From positions 10,664,635-10,728,634 of the forward strand of contig JAVDOI010000012.1 of assembly GCA_032191485.1 (NCBI GenBank): a DNA stretch of 64,000 nucleotides, in the 5' to 3' direction. Both the position numbers and the translations under genes were made by a program. Below the pieces are notes generated by a model. It saw nothing but the letters and a program-made list of their open reading frames with translations. It was not told the origin of the DNA and searched no databases. The DNA comes from Leptoclinus maculatus. Its lineage: Eukaryota > Chordata > Actinopteri > Perciformes > Stichaeidae. Position 1 is the stretch's first letter, and the number at the start of each line of letters is the position of its first letter. Positions 58,610 through 64,000 of this stretch are shown here, one piece after another.

Positions 58610-61234
58610 TATTATCAGCGTGTGTTATGATTCAGTGGGCGGGTACTTAAGCCTGCAGCTCATCTTGCCCTACTTTTCCCCTCAAAACAATGGGCACAGT
58701 AAAAACAAATGTTCACCTTCATCGGCCAGACGTGTTTGCTGAGCAGAATTGTTGAAATGAACAAAAATGTCCAAAACAAGTTTACACAAAAAAGCACTCA
58801 GTTCCTTGTTTGTTGTTTTATCTCATGGCGATCACCTTACGCTCACCGGAGAGTAGTTACTCCTCGCTACTGTTTTTCACTTACTTGGGAGGAAATATGC
58901 TTAATCTCCACACTCTGTTGTCCACTGAATATGATGCCAAAGCCAGGAGATGCTTAACTTAGCTTAGCATAAATACTGCAAACAGGGGAAACAGCTAGCC
59001 TGTCCACATGTAAAATAAAATTGACCTATACCTGTTCCTCTAAAGCTCATTAATTAACACATAAAAAAGATTGTCTAGCTGACAGAGTGACACAGGCTTC
59101 CTGAATAATACTTTCCTTTGTTGCTGTTCCAGCCTTGACCCAGCACTCACCCATATCCACACTTTATGGGGATCCTGTCACAGTTTCCCTCACAGGAATC
59201 ACTGACAGGAACAACATACTGCAGAGTGGATGAGGAGCTGGGCCAGTGGGTGTAAAGCTTGTGACTCCTTTAAGCAATTAGGCTCACTCTAACACGATTA
59301 ACACACAAGAGACGAGGTCAAAACTTCTAATGACTCGCTGAGAGTCTGTTTATTAGTAACGTGTGTTCTCAATATATGATCTATATGGATATGGTGCTAA
59401 TGAGTGGTTCACAAATACAGAATTTGTTGTGCATTAATTCTTCCACACATGTGACTTCCCTAAATGGCTAGCTGTTTCCCCATACTTCCATTCTTTATGC
59501 TAAGCTAAGCTAACCGCATGCTGGCTTTAGTTCATATTATTTATGAAATGTATCATTCTGCTCATTTCTCAGAAAGAAGGGGATTTTGAGTATTTTCCAA
59601 AAATGTTGAACTATTCCTTCCTTGGTTTTCTTGTGTATTGTAGACCGTGTACATTTTAAATGGGTAATATGGGTTCTGCATTTATGTAAGGCCATCTACT
59701 TTTTAGAGAACCATTAAAACATATAGCTGAATTAAAAGCATGGACCACCTCCACCCTTAAGTTATTTTGCTGATGCAGTAGAACTGATGCTGGAAGTTGT
59801 AACACCCCCAGGAGCGATGCTTACAGCTGCAGAGGCAGAGAGGCACTTTGGCTTAGAGACATTAGCTACACTGGCAAATGTGCTTTGGCGGGGCTGCTAA
59901 ATAAGTCAGCAGTGATGTTAGCATGACTGCAAACAGCTTCTGGTAAAAGGGGGGTTTCAAACTCAGAAAGGTCATGTGTCATGGGCTTTTGTATGTGACC
60001 CAGTATGCAGAACCAGAATATGATTTATTAAAACAAGTATTATTATCACAACGTGCGCTATCCTTTAGTTCAGTGGTTAGCAACGTCTTTGCTTTGACAC
60101 TTGTCTACTTGTGACCCCTTGTCACTGATGTCTACTATAAGTCTACTGGTTATGACCAGTTCCACCAAAGACCTTGTTTTATTTGAATATTTTAGAGGTA
60201 TAATTGTACAGTACTGAACATGAAAAAGCAAAGATTTGGTGCAGCAGACATTGTTTTTTTTATGCTTTCCGATCCAGTTCATCATCTTGTGACCCTCTGT
60301 TGGGTTCCCGACCCCCACACTGGGAACCACAATTAACTATTTTAAAGCTCACTAGTTAACATCTCCTTTGTCTAATCCGTATCTTTATTTATTTTATTTA
60401 ACTGTAGAGAAGTCTGCAGAGCTCTGTCAAAAGCATGAACAGTATCTCACAAATAGTACACTATGATGATCATTCTAGTAAGATCTCTATATACTTCCAT
60501 CCACCTTCTAAGTACACTTAGTTCATACGCAAATATTGCCACGAGAGTGAGTACAGCAATCCATATGGCAAGATTAAAATTGATTTGAAATTGAAGAACA
60601 TGGAAGACATGCATAATACAGAAGATTCATGCGGCATCTGTACATGCCTCATTGGTAGTGTCTTGTAGGAGCATTGCACCTGCAGTCAGAAGGGATAACA
60701 TTACAAGCTGTGTGCTCAGCAGTGCAACTCGCAGCTCTCTCCAACAGCCCAAAGAGGGGAGCAAAAGTAGGTCATCCTCCCAGAGACCTACATGTCTCTC
60801 TCTCTCGCTGTGATTCCACACTGCAGCAGTGCTTGTGTCTTCCATGAGAGGCAGCAAAAATGGGAGTCGACAGCTCCCTTCCACTCATTTTTTCCTGCAC
60901 AAAGGCAGACCAGCCTCATCTCTGCTCCTGTTAGATGCCACTCAGAAAACAAAAGCAGCAGGAGGGGAAAAGTCTGATATGATAGCTAGGCAGTCTCTAC
61001 TGTAAATCATCTCGCTGTCAAGCACCCAATTCCGTTCATCATCATCATGACTCAGAATCTGCCCCAAAAACCTCACAGAGTCCCAAATCTTAAAGCAATT
61101 GTTCGATGTTTTGGGAAATACAGTTGTGAGCTTTCTATCATATATGGCTGTTGAATATTAAGCAACAGTGAGCAGCACTGGCTGAAAGTAAGAAAATCAG
61201 TAACGAAAGGCTGTTTTCTAACTGAATGCCAATT

Positions 61235-61610
61235 TAGGCACAGTGGTGTTTTGAGCTAAATGCTAATGTTATCCTGTGAATTTGCTTAAAAGGACAATTG
61301 CTAACATGCTGATGTTTAGCAGGTGTAGGTTTACCATGTTCACCATCTTAGTTTAGCGTGTTAGCATACCAACATTTGCTAGCACTAAACACAAAGTACA
61401 GCTGAGGCTGATGGGAATGTTTTTAGTTGTACAAGTATTTGGCCATAAACCAAAGTATTGGATATTTTTTTAAAAACCTGACTTGGCGATAGCAAGATGA
61501 AAAGTTAAGGGATCACCAAAGTTATTACAATTCATGCTAAAGGGAAACATACATGTCTGTACCTATGATCATGTGCAGCTGCAATGGAATCTAGAACGTT
61601 ATACATTACA
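61235..61610 (+). repeat. Dispersed repeat family A
   Basis: The best-preserved first half of the family: AACATGCTGATGTTTAGCAG, CCATCTTAGTTTAGCGTGTT, AGCACTAAACACAAAGTACA, GGCCATAAACCAAAGTATTG, GGATCACCAAAGTTATTACA. Confidence 0.75.
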
Positions 61611-61756
61611 TGCATGTTACAAAGTCTGCTCTGAAGTTTCTCCAGCAGTGTGCACTTTCAGATCAGCCAACTGCTGACTCAACACCTTCATAAAGAAGCA
61701 GAAAGTGCTTTCATCTCAGATTAGGTAAAGGAGCCAGAGAGAAACAGAGAGGAAGA

Positions 61757-61775
61757 GGGGGGGGGGGGGGGGGGG
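61757..61775. repeat. Poly(G) tract
   Basis: About 19 consecutive G between two family A copies. Confidence 0.95.
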
Positions 61776-61847
61776 TGATGTGGAGAAAAAGACTGAGGTG
61801 CCGTTTTAGTCCCCACAGCAGTAACAGCAGTAAGACAAAACAGAGTT

Positions 61848-62275
61848 TTCAGGGTGTTAGTATGCTAACATTTGCATATTAGTGCTAAACACAAAGTAGG
61901 CCTGCAGCTGAAGCTGAAGACAAAGTCATCAGTTTTGTAGGTATTTGGTCATGAACCAAACTATTGGACAGCCATTGGACAACATTTCAACCTGATGAAA
62001 TGTCAGAGGATCACTGACGTTATTGCAATTCATCCTGAGGGAAACATGAATGTATGCACCCATTTTCATGGCAATCCATCAAGCAGTTGACATATTTCTC
62101 TCAGCACTAAATATCATCCTCATGGTGGCACTAGAGGAAAAGTAAGGGGATCACCAATATCAGCAGGTTGCATTAGGGAACCATGCATGTCTCTATAACA
62201 TTTCATGGCAATCCATCCCATAGACATTGAGATGGTTGACCAACAGACTGACATCGCCATCCCTCGAGGGCACAA
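61848..62275 (+). repeat. Dispersed repeat family A
   Basis: Same series as the 61235 copy, extended through AATTCATCCTGAGGGAAAC, CATGGCAATCCATCAAGC, TCATGGTGGCACTAGAGG and ATCGCCATCCCTCGAGG, giving the fullest 3' part of the family in the window. Confidence 0.75.
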
Positions 62276-63189
62276 GCATTTTAACACAACAAACCACTCC
62301 AACAGCTGTAATTTTTTCCTCTGAGATTCAGTTATGTCAGACACCTCTGCTGACTGCTGAGAGTGGATGAGATCATCTCCATTCTTGGCTTGAGCCGCAG
62401 CCTTTTCAAAGCCGGGATCGGAAGGAACAATGGCGCTCCATGGAAGCCGGCAGTGAAATCCCAAGCAGGAGCTCTTTCTCCAAGCTTTCCTATTTCCTGT
62501 GAATTAATAATAGCCTTGCTGTAGGAAATTGATGCACTTAAGATACCCTCATTTAAATGCGGCATGGGAAAGTAGATAGATATAGCAACCCTCTGACGTG
62601 TTGAAGGTTTCTTTAAAGTGTTTAAGAATCAAGCAGAAGTTTCAGAGTCAGGCTTTTACATTAATTACATTTTCCCAGCTTTCCCGGCAGTAAAACTGGG
62701 TGATCTGTTCTGAGCGTCTCCATGAAGAAATCAAAGTGAAGCCACGTGGGCGTCTGTTATTCACTGCTTTGAGTGAACACACCAGATAATGTAACATATC
62801 TTCATCACACTTCTCTACTGAGTATGTAGCTGAAAAATTTCAAATTATTTAGTCTCTTCTTTGGAAATACAAAGAACAACAGAAATGAGAGTGACCGTGG
62901 TTATCAGCACAGCAAACTAACATATTTTTACCTGTAGTGGCTGAAACTTTTCTTTTTGCTGTCGCAATAGAAAACAATGAAAAACGATGGAATCTGAGGA
63001 GGAAATATCATTATAGGCTACCTACATGAGATTATTGCACATGTGTTCATTCAAATTAGATGGAACGTGACGTCAGCTTCTACTCATACCTCATGCAGAG
63101 GGCTGAACACGTGTTGCTTTCACATGCTTTCGGAAATCTTAAAGTTTCACGAGTTGTGTGCAAAACGACACTGTGTGCAGCTGTTAAAT

Positions 63190-64000
63190 TACGGAATTTG
63201 ATATAATTTGAAAATGTTGTACTTTTTACTTTATTTATTTGCCGTCTGTAGTTTTTTTTACATGCACAGCTTCATGAACTTATACAATATGATGCAATTC
63301 TGTCGAAGTAGTTAAATTAGCCCAACTTCAATGAGCTACAACATTGAAATTCTGTTTACATGATAATGCATCTAACACAATAATATAATGCAGGCCTATA
63401 CAATTTTACAACACTATGACAAGATCCATTCTGCATAAGGAGTAGGCCTACGTTTACTATTGATACTTATTTTAGTACATTTGAAGTACTGTTAATACTT
63501 CAGTTATTTTTCATTTGTAGGCTACTGTACAATTTTTAAACTTTAAGACTTTTAACTGTCACTTGAGTATATTTTTATTGTGGCATTAAAACATTTATCT
63601 GCAAAGTACTATCGATGTTAACAGTGGTGGGAAGTAACATTTACTCAAAACTAAATTATAATGTATTATAATAGCTTAAGATGCTAAGAAAAAACAAGCT
63701 GCCCAGCAGTATACAAACGATTTAAAATTAACCCTTTTTTTCAGCTGCAACATTTAAGTGATGTGCACATGAACGCATCAATACTCATAACTTAATAATA
63801 TGATATGTAGCATTCTGAAATGGGCCAGTCTGCATAATGAGTATTATTTTTAGGGTATAAACATTGATGCTTATATTTTTGTACTTGTTATTTTGTAATT
63901 TTGAATGCATGGTTTTGACTTTATTTCTACATTGTGATATTTTTTACTAGGCTACTGAGTACTTCTTTCACAACCGGCTGATACATAAATGTGGTGGAGT
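63190..64000 (+). repeat. Degenerate dispersed repeat family C (two partial copies)
   Basis: AACAGTGGTGGGAAGTAACA at about 63620 begins a copy that runs to the window end. The preceding 63190-63640 repeats the TACTTTTTACTTTATTT and ACTTGAGTATATTTTTATTG phrases. AT-rich and non-coding. Confidence 0.5.

Larger units (their letters stand above)
57601..64000. other. Gene-free, repeat-rich right end
   Basis: No gene is supported. It contains three family A copies (57700-58110, 61235-61610, 61848-62275), a (TG)n run (58585-58609), a degenerate repeat near 60061-60335 (inverted, with GGTCACAAGATG-type phrases), a poly(G) run (61757-61775) and family C sequence in the last 800 bases. Open frames at 60627-60884 and 62120-62565 (minus) show no domain or splice support. 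Confidence 0.6.

Noticed and set aside
60627..60884. 85-codon minus-strand frame with a hydrophobic second half
   Set aside because: No conserved motif, no partner exons, and it lies in a repeat-rich gene-free region.
1..64000. CRISPR arrays, operons, tRNA or rRNA genes
   Set aside because: No regularly spaced repeats, no cloverleaf with A/B boxes noticed, no rRNA-like sequence, and the gene structure is eukaryotic throughout.

Overview
This is vertebrate, almost certainly ray-finned fish, genomic DNA. Split genes have GT-AG introns and predicted proteins closely resemble vertebrate families. Introns are short to medium, (CA)n/(TG)n/(GA)n microsatellites are long, and several degenerate dispersed repeats of a kind common in teleost genomes recur. 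There is nothing prokaryotic: no operons, CRISPR arrays, rRNA or tRNA were seen.

Layout: the last coding exon of mul1 (+, 3-137); an 8-9 kb repeat-bearing gap; vwa5b1 (-, 9434-25688, 21 coding exons reconstructed with compatible reading phases); a repeat-rich gap; a DDX19/DDX25-type DEAD-box helicase (+, 30957-34610, 11 exons); ubxn10 (-, one coding exon); cptp (-, two exons) divergent from ints11 (+, 17 exons, 40815-48688); an intron-less coding region for a P2Y/LPA-like GPCR (-, 49050-50018) convergent with ints11; a broken retroelement protease relic in a palindrome-rich stretch (about 52.3-53.9 kb); a short PHRF1-like RING+PHD gene (+, 54365-57335, 7 exons); and about 6.7 kb of gene-free, repeat-rich DNA.

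mul1, vwa5b1 and ubxn10 are neighbours on human 1p36.12, and cptp and ints11 are adjacent on human 1p36.33. The window therefore joins two 1p36-type blocks, with a helicase and a PHRF1-like gene whose human relatives lie elsewhere. The genes do not form one pathway. They are a mitochondrial E3 ligase, a VIT/VWA protein, an mRNA helicase, a ciliary p97 adaptor, a lipid-transfer protein, the Integrator endonuclease, a receptor and a RING/PHD protein.

The stretches that ordinary annotation explains least are a 37-bp perfect inverted repeat beside a G20 tract in the first intron of the PHRF1-like gene, a 58-bp near-perfect AT-rich palindrome, a degenerate ORF with two aspartic-protease motifs, and the C-terminally short PHRF1-like gene. 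I found no convincing new biological system; the findings are graded accordingly.
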